Shown piece after piece: positions 1 through 11,604 of a stretch of 64,000 nucleotides of DNA (within the stretch, counting starts at the first letter, position 1; every line of letters starts with the position of its first letter). The stretch is from Rhizobiales bacterium Ga0077545. GTDB lineage: Bacteria > Pseudomonadota > Alphaproteobacteria > Rhizobiales > Methylopilaceae. A program made the translations under genes and the position numbers. Location of the stretch: NCBI GenBank assembly GCA_001464335.1, contig LNEV01000014.1:1-64000 (forward strand), written 5' to 3'. The notes below the pieces were generated by a model that saw only the letters and a list, made by a program, of their open reading frames with translations, was not told the DNA's origin and did no database searches.

Positions 1-515
<515 letters not shown>

Positions 516-701
516 AATTGAGATTTTTTACTGGCCTGGTCACGTTTTACTTGACGAGGTTACATCCTGTCGCCTCACGGCGATTGGACATGAACCTTGA
601 GAAAACGTGATGGCCAAAGTCTCGCTTCGATGACCTTCGATCCGAGGATCGATGGTCCGCAAGGACTCCGCCGCCTACGTTTCTCTTTCTTCCGATTTAA
701 A

Positions 702-713
702 TGTCAAAGAGCG
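702..713 (-). promoter_or_regulatory. rrn leader boxA antitermination element
   Basis: Read on the minus strand this is CGCTCTTTGACA, close to the rRNA boxA consensus TGCTCTTTAACA/GACA bound by NusB-S10. It sits about 190 bases upstream of the 16S 5' end and downstream of the promoter at 867-896, the expected place in an rrn leader. No boxB or boxC was assigned. Confidence 0.7.
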
Positions 714-866
714 GTGGCAACCAAGGCTGCCGAAAATTCTGTTCACACTTTAAAGCGCGAGGAGCAAAATTGCTCCCTGGTTTCCCAGGAAGTTTTGGCC
801 CTCACAGCCTTTCAATGAGACACCGTCGTGTGGGCCGCTCAGCGGCGCCGCGTCCGGTGTGGGGGT

Positions 867-896
867 TATATAGTCCCCGGCCTGATCGGGTGTCAA
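867..896 (-). promoter_or_regulatory. rrn operon promoter (sigma-70 type)
   Basis: The minus strand reads TTGACA (896-891), an 18-base spacer, then TATATA (872-867); with a 17-base spacer the -10 would be CTATAT. A perfect -35 with a near-consensus -10 is typical of alphaproteobacterial rRNA promoters. Transcription would start near 860, giving a leader of about 345 bases that contains boxA. No second rrn promoter was recognised. Confidence 0.75.
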
Positions 897-1189
897 CTCG
901 CGTTTTCAAAAAAATGACGATGAGGCGACAGTTTCTTTTCCGCCCCTCTGATCGAAGGGCAGGCCGGTCGAAAACTCGCTTCAAACTGGCCCCGTCAGGC
1001 TGTGCAAAACGTAGGAATCGCCCCTGCGCCGCGCAAGAGTCAGCCCCGTTTCGTGTGAAGTTTTCCCGCCCCTTCGATTGCGGCGCAGACCCGAAGAGCC
1101 CCATTGAGGCCATAAAGATTTTCGCTAGTCTTTCAGCACTGTCCGTCGCAGGGGTGGCGGGTTTCGAATTCGAACGAGGACAGGGACCT

Positions 1190-3127
1190 TTGCACGCTCG
1201 CGCCTACAGGGACTCTTTCAACCGCGTGCGCGCAGTGGAGATCGGCGACGAGCCGCCGCTGCGCACCGACGGAGAAGACCCCGGCTCCAGCCGCTCGGTG
1301 AACATTCGCTGGTTCGCGTCGACGATTCTTGCCGGCGTGCTCGGCATGGGCCTGCTCGGAGCGGCGATCGCGACATCGCTCGATGGCGTCGCCACGAGCG
1401 CGAGCCCTGGCGTCTTTGCCCGCCTCGATCCCAACGGCAACCGCGCGCTGCGCGGCACCAACGCTGTCCGCAAGGGAGACCAGATCGCGCTCGGCCGCGG
1501 CATGGACGAAGACCGGCAGACATTTCGTGTGTCGACGACGACCAAGGTCGGCAACCGAGAGGTCGTTCGCACGCGCCCGGTCACCCGCATCTCGGCCAAC
1601 CTGTCGCTGACCTCTCTCAACGTCGAGGTTCCGTCCTTCAACCCCGCAGCCATGTTTGCTGAGAACGACGAGCCCTTGCCGGCTCTTGACGCGGAGCCCG
1701 CGGCGGACGGCGATATCTCTTATGTCGTCAGCAATCTCGACGGGATGAAGATCGGCATCGATGACGGACCGACGACCCCGCTCGAAGAGGTCTTGGCGAG
1801 CGTGCGCGACACCGCCTCCATCGAGATGGTTCGCGGGAACGACTTCCAGTCGGCCTTCGGCGGCCTCCAGATACCTGGCCAGGAAAGCGCCGCGCTGACG
1901 CCGGTCATGCCGGCCTCCAACATGACCGTTATTGCAAAGACGTCGGCACATACGGCGACGGCGGGCGAGGACGGGGAACGCGTCGTCACCGTCCAGTCGA
2001 ACGAACGGCTCACCGAAATCCTGATCCGCGAAGGCGCCTCGCAAGACGAAGCGCGCGACATCGCCGCCGCCTTCGGGGCCCAGTCGGGGTATGGCACCCT
2101 CGGCCTTCAGCCCGGACAAAGCGTGCGCATCCTGATGGCCCCGACGCCGAACGGGCCCCAGCAGCCGGTGCGCATCATTGTAGTCTCCGGCAAGACGGAG
2201 AGTATTGTCGCGCTGTCGGATACAGGCGGCTATGTGTCGGTGGCCGATGCCCCCGAAATCGCGCAGGAAGGCGAAATCGTCAGCGACGAGGAGACCGCAT
2301 CGGCGGGCAGCACCAGCCTCTACAAGAGCTTCTACGCCACCGCGCTGACGAAGGGCGTGCCGAAACCCGTCGTCGACGAACTCGTTCGCGTGTTCAGCTA
2401 CGACACGGACTTCCAGCGCAAGGCCGGACGCGGCGACAGCTTCCAGGTTCTGTACGCCAGCGACGATGCGGGGCAGATCGACGGCAAGCCGGAAATTCTC
2501 TACTCTGCGCTCATCTCGGGCGGCGAGGCGCGGCGTTACTACAGATTCCTGACGCCCGACGGGACGGTCGATTATTACGACGAGGAAGGCCGCTCGGCCC
2601 GCAAGTTCCTCGTCCGCAAGCCCATCGGCCAGGCCGTCCTGCGTTCGGGCTTCGGCATGCGGCGGCATCCGATCCTCGGCTATTCGAAAATGCACACCGG
2701 CATCGACTGGGCCGCGCCGCGCGGCACGCCGATCTATGCCGCCGGCAACGGCGTCGTCGAGCATGCCACCCGCAAGGGTGCGTACGGCAATCAGGTCCAG
2801 GTCCGTCATGCCAATGGCTACGAGACGGCGTATTCACACATGACCGGCTTCGCGCGCGGCCTGAAAGCAGGCCAGCGCGTGCGTCAGGGTCAGGTGATCG
2901 GCTATGTCGGCTCGACCGGCCTGTCGACAGGCCCGCATCTTCATTACGAGGTTCTGGTGAACGGCCGTTTCGTCAATCCGATGCGCATCAAGGTGCCGCG
3001 CGGGCAGGAGCTCGAAGGCGCCGTGCTCACCGAGTTCCAGCGCGAACGCGACCGCATCGACACGCTCACCGGAAACACGGGAACCGGCTCCGCCCAGCTC
3101 ACCCGGCTGGACCAGAGCGGCGGCTGA
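1190..3127 (+). CDS. M23 family murein endopeptidase, membrane anchored
   Basis: About 645 residues. The N-terminus carries the conserved cytoplasmic tail ending in GDEPPL and then one transmembrane segment (about residues 43-66). A long periplasmic middle part follows, and then a C-terminal LytM/M23 zinc peptidase domain. The zinc ligands are visible as HTGID and, about 80 residues later, HLHYE. Such proteins cleave peptide cross-links in peptidoglycan. The open frame extends back to 701, into the rrn leader, which cannot be the real start. A TTG at 1190 is preferred because GAGGA lies nine bases upstream; an in-frame GTG at 1154 is the alternative. The gene diverges from the rRNA operon and ends flush against the haemoglobin gene on the other strand. 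Confidence 0.85.
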   Translation: MHARAYRDSFNRVRAVEIGDEPPLRTDGEDPGSSRSVNIRWFASTILAGVLGMGLLGAAIATSLDGVATSASPGVFARLDPNGNRALRGTNAVRKGDQIALGRGMDEDRQTFRVSTTTKVGNREVVRTRPVTRISANLSLTSLNVEVPSFNPAAMFAENDEPLPALDAEPAADGDISYVVSNLDGMKIGIDDGPTTPLEEVLASVRDTASIEMVRGNDFQSAFGGLQIPGQESAALTPVMPASNMTVIAKTSAHTATAGEDGERVVTVQSNERLTEILIREGASQDEARDIAAAFGAQSGYGTLGLQPGQSVRILMAPTPNGPQQPVRIIVVSGKTESIVALSDTGGYVSVADAPEIAQEGEIVSDEETASAGSTSLYKSFYATALTKGVPKPVVDELVRVFSYDTDFQRKAGRGDSFQVLYASDDAGQIDGKPEILYSALISGGEARRYYRFLTPDGTVDYYDEEGRSARKFLVRKPIGQAVLRSGFGMRRHPILGYSKMHTGIDWAAPRGTPIYAAGNGVVEHATRKGAYGNQVQVRHANGYETAYSHMTGFARGLKAGQRVRQGQVIGYVGSTGLSTGPHLHYEVLVNGRFVNPMRIKVPRGQELEGAVLTEFQRERDRIDTLTGNTGTGSAQLTRLDQSGG

Positions 3128-3550
3128 TCAGCTCGTCCGCTTTACATGGCGCGGCGCGGCAAGTTCACCACGCTGATTGGCAATCCCGAATTCGAAACTG
3201 TCGGCGATCATGCGCGCGCGCTGGATGAAGACGCCCGCGGCCTCTGCCGTCAGAACATCGCGGGCCGTCGCTTCGAAAAGATCGAGCCAGCGGTCGAAAT
3301 GTTCGGCACGGATGTCCGGCAGCATAAGATGCGCCCGCATCGGCCTGCCCTCATAGCGCCGCGTCCGCAGCACGACGGACGACCAGAAATCGCACAATTT
3401 GGCCAGATGCTCGTCCCAGTCGCCGACCGCGCGGCTGAAGACAGGCCCGATGACATCGTCTTCGCGCACGCGTCCGTAAAACGTATGGACGAGATTGCGG
3501 ATCTCGTCCTCACCGATTCCCGGCGGCGGTGCGGTGCCCATCAGCGACAT
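3128..3550 (-). CDS. Group III truncated haemoglobin
   Basis: 140 residues, the usual size of a trHb3 globin. The region around HTFYGRVREDDVIGPVF, the middle stretch with WSSVVLRTRRYEGRPM and the later HFDRWLDLF are typical of the group (seen). The His of the HFDRW segment is the likely proximal haem ligand (inferred from the family). These globins bind O2 or NO in the cytoplasm; the physiological role here is unknown. The stop codon abuts that of the M23 gene with no spacer, so the two genes are convergent. Confidence 0.88.
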   Translation of the reverse strand: MSLMGTAPPPGIGEDEIRNLVHTFYGRVREDDVIGPVFSRAVGDWDEHLAKLCDFWSSVVLRTRRYEGRPMRAHLMLPDIRAEHFDRWLDLFEATARDVLTAEAAGVFIQRARMIADSFEFGIANQRGELAAPRHVKRTS

Positions 3551-3864
3551 GTTTCAAGCCTTGCAGAACGAGGTTGACGTACGGGTACAGATGTCGATGC
3601 ACGGCGCCATTGACAATGCGGCAGAAGGCGACATGCTTGTGCGCATGATCGAAACACCGGCCGTCAGCCGCATGCAATTGCGGATTTTCCCCATCGCGGG
3701 ACATTAACCCCCGGTTCGCCCGCGCCCGCGAGCCGTGGGGACCGGGTGCCGTTCGATCGTTTCCAGCACGTCCCGCACCGAACGGGCGCTTTCACACCAG
3801 AGCTTGAGCCGTTTTCACGGCGAATTCCCGCTGCCTCGCGGCGGAAGAACAAGAGGTATTCGAC
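3551..3864. other. Divergent intergenic region, no gene seen
   Basis: 314 bases separate the divergent truncated haemoglobin and rnk genes. Short ORFs exist on both strands but have no recognisable product and no good ribosome binding site. No RNA gene, repeat or clear promoter was identified. It must contain the promoters of both flanking genes. Confidence 0.5.
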
Positions 3865-4263
3865 ATGCCCCGCTTACCGAAGATCGTCATCGGACAATCG
3901 GACTTCGACAGCCTGTCCGGACTTGCGAGCGAAGCGCTCGGGCGCGTTCCTGCTGCCGAGCAATTGCTCTCCGAGCTCGAGCGCGCAAAAATCGTCACGG
4001 ATAAAGCCCTGCCCGCAGACGCGGTCCGCATGGGCTCCGCCGTCGTCTTCCGTGCAGGCGAAGCGGAGGCGCGGCAAGTCGAGATCGTCTATCCCGGAAA
4101 GGCCGACATCGCGCAGAGCCGGATTTCCGTTCTGACCCCCATTGGCGCCGCTTTGATCGGGCTTTGTCCCGGACAGTCGATCCGCTGGACCGCCCGGGAT
4201 GGGCGCGATCAATCGCTCACCGTGATTTCCGTGGGGCAAGCCGCCGCCATGGCCTGCGCATAA
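3865..4263 (+). CDS. rnk: Nucleoside diphosphate kinase regulator (GreA/GreB-like)
   Basis: 132 residues, matching the Rnk family. An N-terminal short coiled coil (about residues 8-50) is followed by a C-terminal GreA/GreB FKBP-like domain with the typical segment VEIVYPGKADIAQSRISVLT and a G-ALIGL step. Rnk binds RNA polymerase in the secondary channel but lacks the long GreA coiled coil, so it does not stimulate transcript cleavage (family knowledge). The ATG has AGAGG upstream. A strong hairpin follows directly. Confidence 0.88.
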   Translation: MPRLPKIVIGQSDFDSLSGLASEALGRVPAAEQLLSELERAKIVTDKALPADAVRMGSAVVFRAGEAEARQVEIVYPGKADIAQSRISVLTPIGAALIGLCPGQSIRWTARDGRDQSLTVISVGQAAAMACA

Positions 4264-4291
4264 AAAAGGGCGGCCGAGAGGCCGCCCTTTT
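4264..4291. terminator. Bidirectional intrinsic terminator between rnk and clpB
   Basis: GGGCGGCC at 4268-4275, loop GAGA, and GGCCGCCC at 4280-4287 form a perfect 8-bp stem. It is flanked by A-tract and TTTT, so it can act in both directions. It lies between the convergent rnk and clpB genes. Confidence 0.9.
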
Positions 4292-4308
4292 CATCTGTAA
4301 TGGCGTTG

Positions 4309-6939
<2,631 letters not shown>

Positions 6940-7134
6940 CCGGGAACCCTCCTCCGGCCGGCTTGTCCAAGCCCGGTCCGGCGCATTTGATCCGAGGCCC
7001 CTCCAAGAGGCGGCCGTTGGTGACTATGTGGGTGCGGTCTCCTCGGGGGGAAAGTGCCCGGACCCGGGCAGCCTGAATTTTTCCCTCCGGGCGCATCCCG
7101 GCCCGCATTCCGTCACGCAAAAAGGCAAGCAGCA

Positions 7135-7890
7135 ATGATTTCGGTCAAATCCCTCCAGCGCTACCCGGTCAAAGGCCTGTCTGCCGAGACATTGTCCGAG
7201 GTGAGGCTGGAGCGGGGCCGGACCTTCCCCGCCGACCGGGCATTTGCGGTCGAGAACGGCCCGTCGGGCTTCGATCCGGAGGCCCCGGCATGGTTTCCGA
7301 AAATAAAATTTCTCTGCTGGATGAAGAATCCGAAACTCGCCCTCGTCGAGAGCCGCTACGACGAGGCGGCCGGAACGCTGACCCTGAGCCATGAGGGTGG
7401 CCAGGTGACCGGCGATCTGTCGACGTCCGAAGGACAGGCCCTCATCGAGAGTTTCCTGTCTTCTTATATGGGCGAGGAACAGCGGGGGCCGCTGAAAGTA
7501 CTCTCCTCACCCGGCCACAGCTTCTCGGACGTTGCCAAACGGGTCGTCTCCTTCATCAATCTTGCGAGCGCCGAGGAGATCGGCCGCGAAGCGGGCGCAC
7601 AGATCGATCCGATCCGTTTTCGCGGCAATGTGCATGTCGCAGGCCTCGATCCGTGGGTCGAGGCGACATGGATCGGAAAGCGTTTCCGCGTCGGGCCCGA
7701 AGCCGAGTTCAAGGCCGTCAAGATGATCCAGCGCTGCCTTGCAACGCATGTCGATCCCGCGCGCGGCGTGCGCGATGTCGATGTGATGGGCACGATCCGC
7801 ACCATGCGCGGCGATATGGATTGCGGAGTTTACGCCGAAGTCGTCACGCCGGGCACGATTCGCCCCGACGACAGCGTGGTTCTTCTCTAG
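7135..7890 (+). CDS. MOSC domain-containing protein
   Basis: 251 residues from the ATG at 7135. An N-terminal beta-barrel (MOSC_N, with YPVKGLSAE near residue 10) is followed by a MOSC domain with the conserved cysteine in QRCLATHVDP (about residue 202). MOSC proteins transfer sulfur or handle molybdenum cofactor; relatives such as YcbX and mARC reduce N-hydroxylated compounds. No ferredoxin domain is fused. The actual substrate is unknown. The upstream in-frame extension to 7054 has no start signal and was discarded. Confidence 0.85.
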   Translation: MISVKSLQRYPVKGLSAETLSEVRLERGRTFPADRAFAVENGPSGFDPEAPAWFPKIKFLCWMKNPKLALVESRYDEAAGTLTLSHEGGQVTGDLSTSEGQALIESFLSSYMGEEQRGPLKVLSSPGHSFSDVAKRVVSFINLASAEEIGREAGAQIDPIRFRGNVHVAGLDPWVEATWIGKRFRVGPEAEFKAVKMIQRCLATHVDPARGVRDVDVMGTIRTMRGDMDCGVYAEVVTPGTIRPDDSVVLL

Positions 7891-8468
7891 AGCCCGAGAT
7901 CCGCCCGCAGCGCATCCGCCTTGGCCCGGACATCGGCGGCGAACTGCGCGCGCAATTGTGCCTCGTCCTCCTGCATTTTGAGAACGGCCGTGCCGTCGTC
8001 GGTCTGCTGGGGCAGCGGCGGAATGCGCGGATCGGTGTAAAGCGGCGCAAGATCGCCGTCGACGGCCAGCTTTCCGATCAGCCGCAGCCGCGTGAAAGGG
8101 CTGGTGAAGCCTTCCTGCTCATAAAGCCATTCCGCCGCTTCGATGCCGGACAGATTGTTGCGAAGATCCTTGTAGGTCTCCGGCGACCAGTCGACCTGCG
8201 GTTTGACATAGCGTTCGGCCCATTCGTTCGTCTCGCCGAGCCAGATCACCGCTTTCGCCGCGCTGTCTGCTCCGCGCAGCGGGCGAAGCCAGGAATAGAC
8301 CTCGGCCGCCGCATAGGCGTGCTTGATCGCGTTGTGATCCGTCGGCGCCAGGCCCCGCTCACGAATGGCGAGAGACGCCGCCATCGAAAAACCGTGCATC
8401 ACAAGGGCAAGGCACACGACGGGAGCAAGAAGAACCACGGCGACAGCAAGAACACGGCGAAGCTTCAT
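7887..8468 (-). CDS. Hypothetical secreted or membrane-anchored protein
   Basis: 193 residues. The N-terminus is a signal peptide or anchor (KLRR followed by about 20 hydrophobic residues, 5-30). A His-containing motif NAIKHAYAAAEVY lies near residue 47, followed by a Trp/Glu-rich stretch. This resembles small families of unknown function with a DA-x-RHAY-like motif, but I cannot name one with certainty. The 3' end overlaps the MOSC gene end by four bases on the opposite strand. It lies downstream of the DUF4167 terminator, so it probably has its own promoter in the 76-base gap. Confidence 0.65.
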   Translation of the reverse strand: MKLRRVLAVAVVLLAPVVCLALVMHGFSMAASLAIRERGLAPTDHNAIKHAYAAAEVYSWLRPLRGADSAAKAVIWLGETNEWAERYVKPQVDWSPETYKDLRNNLSGIEAAEWLYEQEGFTSPFTRLRLIGKLAVDGDLAPLYTDPRIPPLPQQTDDGTAVLKMQEDEAQLRAQFAADVRAKADALRADLGL

Positions 8469-8492
8469 GGTGGCGCGGGGCCCCCTTCAAAC

Positions 8493-8527
8493 GAAAAGCG
8501 CGGCATCGGAGAGATGCCGCGCTTTTC
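8493..8527 (-). terminator. Intrinsic terminator downstream of the DUF4167 gene
   Basis: A perfect 15-bp inverted repeat (8493-8507 with 8513-8527, loop of five bases) begins with GAAAAGCGCGGCATC and ends with a T-rich arm. It sits 18 bases after the stop of the DUF4167 gene in the direction of its transcription. It is nearly symmetrical and might act in both directions. Confidence 0.85.
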
Positions 8528-8544
8528 TCAAAAAACTGGAAATT

Positions 8545-9369
8545 TTATTCGCCCGGAGCGACTTCCGGCTCGTTGCTGGGAGCGCTTCCCTCGGGAGCCC
8601 CCTGCTCGGCGCCAGCGCCGCGGGCGTAGCGCCCCATCCGGCGGCGGGGACGGCCGCGGCCGGCGCCTTCACCATTCTCGGCGGCCTCCTCGGGAGCCGG
8701 CTGTTCCTGCCCACCGGTGATGAAGGCCGGCAGACCAGCCGGCACATCACCGTTCACGGGGCGCGGCTGGCGCGGTTCGCGGGGCTGGTACTCCCGGCTC
8801 TCGCGCGGCTCGCGGTTTTCGCGAGGTTCGCGGTTTTCACGCGGCTCACGCTGTTCACGGGCCTCGCGAGGTTCACGATTTTCGCGGGGCTCGCGGTTCT
8901 CACGCGGCTGGAAGTCCCGGCGCTGCTGGCCATTGTCGGAATAGGGCTGCGGCGCGTGGGGCGGATATCCACCCTGCTGAGGGCGCTGTTCGCCCTGTCC
9001 GTCGAAGCTGTTTGGCTGCTGGCCGTCGCCGTCCTCGAAGCCGTCCTCGTCGCGCGAATCCTCGTCGGGACGCTGATAGACCTGCTGCTGCGGAAACTGC
9101 TGCTGAGCCGCCGCGACGATGCGGAAATAATGCTCGGCATGCTGAAGATAGTTTTCCGCCGAAATCGGGTCGCCGGACGACGAGGCGTCACGTGCGAGCT
9201 GGACGTATTTCTCGGCGATGTGGGCCGCATTGCCGCGGATTTTCACATCCGGGCCGTTGGATTCATAACTGCGGCTGAGCGGGTTCGGGCCCTTGCGGTT
9301 GTTGTTGTTATTATTGTTGTTGTTGTTGCTACGACCGCGCATACGCTTCTGCTGCTGACCTTGCCTCAT
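8545..9369 (-). CDS. DUF4167 protein with Asn and Arg-Glu repeat tracts
   Basis: 274 residues. The folded part (about 28-100, with NPLSRSYESNGPDVKIRG and HAEHYFRI) is the DUF4167 domain, found almost only in Alphaproteobacteria and of unknown function. It is preceded by ten consecutive Asn (15-24), encoded by a GTT/ATT-type trinucleotide run on the plus strand. After an acidic linker comes a degenerate tandem repeat of the unit REPREN (about 152-202), and the C-terminus is Arg-Gly rich. The basic, low-complexity make-up suggests RNA or nucleic acid binding (inference). It follows prmC on the same strand, a conserved arrangement in Hyphomicrobiales. Confidence 0.9.
   Translation of the reverse strand: MRQGQQQKRMRGRSNNNNNNNNNNRKGPNPLSRSYESNGPDVKIRGNAAHIAEKYVQLARDASSSGDPISAENYLQHAEHYFRIVAAAQQQFPQQQVYQRPDEDSRDEDGFEDGDGQQPNSFDGQGEQRPQQGGYPPHAPQPYSDNGQQRRDFQPRENREPRENREPREAREQREPRENREPRENREPRESREYQPREPRQPRPVNGDVPAGLPAFITGGQEQPAPEEAAENGEGAGRGRPRRRMGRYARGAGAEQGAPEGSAPSNEPEVAPGE
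8764..8916 (-). repeat. Coding tandem repeat (18-base-like units, REPREN peptide)
   Basis: Within the DUF4167 gene, about eight imperfect copies of an 18-base unit encode REPREN, REPREA, REQ and REPRES variants. The nucleotide repeat is visible on the plus strand as alternating GCGGTTCTCGCG and GGTTCGCGG blocks. Copy number is likely to vary between strains through slippage or recombination (inference). Confidence 0.8.
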
Positions 9370-9679
9370 GGCTCTCGAATCTTTGCTGTTAAAAGCCCCG
9401 TTCCCGGCAAACGGCTTACTCCGCAGGCAGACCTGATGGTCGGCCCTGCACGGCCTCCGCGACGTATCGCCGGTATTCGTTAAACCCGGTTCGTGGCCCC
9501 TGTGCGAAGCCGGGTATCGCTCGTATCAAAGCCGACCCTTTGAATCTTGATCAGCCATGATGTGCGACAAATGTCTCAGAACCTTGACCTCTTGGGTCGG
9601 TGCTGCCGGATGTATCGGCGCTGTGGTTCTCCATTGCGGCGAACCTAACCCGCTCGCCTCTTCTTTCCAAGTGGGAATT
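9370..9679. other. Intergenic region upstream of the DUF4167 gene
   Basis: 310 bases between prmC and the DUF4167 gene, both on the minus strand. A hairpin with one bulge is possible at 9485-9514 (CCCGGTTCG with CGAAGCCGGG). It may lie in the 5' untranslated region of the DUF4167 transcript or end the prmC transcript, though no T-tract follows. No other gene or RNA was seen; a plus-strand ORF here is antisense to prmC. Confidence 0.4.
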
Positions 9680-10525
9680 TCAGCCCCTCACAACAAGGGC
9701 TCGGGGCACGCCTCCAAGGTCGGAGCGCGCGGGACCATCCACTTTGAGCCCCGCATCTCGCATGAGGGCCGCAACATCCGCCTCCTGCCCGATCCCAAGT
9801 TCGGCGACGAGAACCCCGTTTGGCGCCAGGCGTCGCCGCGCACATGCGGCAAGCGCTCGATAGGCGATCAGCCCATCCTTGCCGCCGTCGAGGGCACGCA
9901 TGGGATCGTGCAGCCTAACTTCCTCGGAAAGCTCAGGAATATGGCCTGATGGAATATAAGGAGGGTTGCTGACGATGAGGTCGAACTGCTCGTCTATCCT
10001 CTGATCCCAATCCGAGACGACGAAGTGCGCGCGGCCGGAAAGATTGAGGTTTTTGGCGTTGCGGCGGGCCGTTTCCACGGCCTCGGGGGAGATATCCACG
10101 CCGGTTCCGGTTGCAAGAGAGAGTTCATGCAGAATGGCAAGAAGGATGCAGCCGGTCCCGGTTCCCAGATCAAGAACGCGCGGGGCGTCCGCGCGACCGA
10201 ATGACGCGAGTGCGGCCTCGACCAGGGTTTCCGTGTCCGGTCGGGGAACGAGCGTGTCCGGCCCGAGCTCGAATCGCAGCCCCCAGAACTCGCGGTGGCC
10301 GAGAATCCGGGCCACTGGCTCTCCCGAGATGCGGCGGCAGACGAGATTTCGGTAAAGCATCTCGCCTTCGGGCGAAGCCGTCGCGTCCTGGGCGGCGATC
10401 AATTCGGCATCGCTCAGCTTCAGGGCGTCCTTGAGCAGAACGCGCGCATCGAGTTCCGGCGTCTCGATCTTGGCCATCCGCAACCGCTCGACGGCCTCAC
10501 ACAGTAATTGTTTTCGCGTCGTCAC
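9680..10525 (-). CDS. prmC: Release factor glutamine methyltransferase
   Basis: 281 residues. An N-terminal helical domain recognises the release factor. The SAM-binding domain has motif I in [16 protein letters not shown] (about residue 118) and the catalytic NPPY motif in [13 protein letters not shown] (about residue 188). It methylates the Gln of the GGQ motif in RF1 and RF2. Its start overlaps the prfA stop by four bases, so the enzyme and its substrate are translationally coupled. Confidence 0.95.
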   Translation of the reverse strand: MTTRKQLLCEAVERLRMAKIETPELDARVLLKDALKLSDAELIAAQDATASPEGEMLYRNLVCRRISGEPVARILGHREFWGLRFELGPDTLVPRPDTETLVEAALASFGRADAPRVLDLGTGTGCILLAILHELSLATGTGVDISPEAVETARRNAKNLNLSGRAHFVVSDWDQRIDEQFDLIVSNPPYIPSGHIPELSEEVRLHDPMRALDGGKDGLIAYRALAACARRRLAPNGVLVAELGIGQEADVAALMRDAGLKVDGPARSDLGGVPRALVVRG

Positions 10526-11601
10526 CCTTCCGCCTCGGCGGCCAGCAGCCGCGCCTGATGTTCAGCAACGAGCGCGTCGACCACTTCGCCGAGCCCGCCG
10601 CCTTCGACAATCTCAGGAAGATTATAGAGCGTCAGCCCGATCCGGTGATCCGTCACGCGGCCTTGCGGAAAATTATAGGTTCGGATGCGCTCCGATCGGT
10701 CCCCCGAGCCCACCTGCCCTTTGCGGTCGGCGGCGCGGGCATTGTCCTGCGCGGTGCGCTGCTGGTCGAACAGTTTGGCGCGCAGCATGGCCATGGCGCG
10801 GGCCTTGTTCTTGTGCTGCGAACGCTCGTCCTGAACGGCGACGACAATGCCGCTCGGCATATGCGTGATGCGGACGGCGGACTCGGTCTTGTTGACGTGC
10901 TGGCCGCCCGCGCCCTGCGCGCGATAGACGTCGATCCGAAGATCGGCGTCGCGAATGTCGACATCCACCTCCTCGGCCTCGGGGAGAACCGCAACTGTAG
11001 CTGCGGAGGTGTGAATACGCCCTTGCGTCTCGGTGTCGGGGACGCGCTGCACGCGATGAACGCCCGATTCGAACTTCAGACGGGCATAAACTCCGCGCCC
11101 CTCGACGACGGCGATGATCTCGCGATAGCCGCCCATCGTGCCCTCGCTGGCGGAGAGCACATCGACTTTCCATCCCTGAAGATCGGCGTAACGACTGTAC
11201 ATGCGAAAAAGATCGCCCGCGAAGATCGCCGCCTCGTCGCCACCCGTTCCGGCGCGCACTTCCAGAATGACGCCGCGCTCGTCCGCCGCATCGCGCGGAA
11301 GAAGAAGGAGCTGCAAGGCCCGTTCGACGGTATCGAGGCTCGCAGCCTTCTCGTCATATTCCTCACGCGCCAGATCGCGCATGTCGCCATCGGCCAAACT
11401 GTCTTCGGAGAGTGTTTTCAGCTCTGCGATCTCGGCAACCAGCGCCTTCCACCCGCGCACCGCCTCCACGATCTCTGCAAGCTCGGAGCGCTCGCGCGTC
11501 AGCTTGACGAGCGTGGCGCCATCGGGCGCACCGTGCGCAAGCTCGGCGTCGATGGCCTCGAAGCGGCGGACGAGTGCATCAAGTTTTTCGCCCGGCAGCA
11601 T
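10522..11601 (-). CDS. prfA: Peptide chain release factor 1
   Basis: 359 residues. Domain 2 contains the PxT-type anticodon tripeptide (PDT in [15 protein letters not shown]), which fits UAG/UAA reading. It is followed by the universal GGQ loop in [15 protein letters not shown]. Because this organism also decodes UGA as selenocysteine in fdnG, it is relevant that RF1 does not read UGA. The gene is three bases downstream of ptsP and overlaps prmC. Confidence 0.97.
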   Translation of the reverse strand: MLPGEKLDALVRRFEAIDAELAHGAPDGATLVKLTRERSELAEIVEAVRGWKALVAEIAELKTLSEDSLADGDMRDLAREEYDEKAASLDTVERALQLLLLPRDAADERGVILEVRAGTGGDEAAIFAGDLFRMYSRYADLQGWKVDVLSASEGTMGGYREIIAVVEGRGVYARLKFESGVHRVQRVPDTETQGRIHTSAATVAVLPEAEEVDVDIRDADLRIDVYRAQGAGGQHVNKTESAVRITHMPSGIVVAVQDERSQHKNKARAMAMLRAKLFDQQRTAQDNARAADRKGQVGSGDRSERIRTYNFPQGRVTDHRIGLTLYNLPEIVEGGGLGEVVDALVAEHQARLLAAEAEG

Positions 11602-11604
11602 GGC

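Noticed and set aside
597-818. Short plus-strand ORF over the rrn leader
   Set aside because: It overlaps the rRNA leader and boxA and has no ribosome binding site or similarity.
6940-7134. Heat-shock (RpoH) promoter before clpB
   Set aside because: A CTTG is present on the minus strand near 7003 but no matching -10 block lies at a proper distance.
8764-8916. CRISPR-like array
   Set aside because: The repeats are contiguous, have no spacers and encode a peptide repeat in frame.
9557-9949. Plus-strand ORF of 130 codons
   Set aside because: Mostly antisense to prmC, with no coherent protein features.
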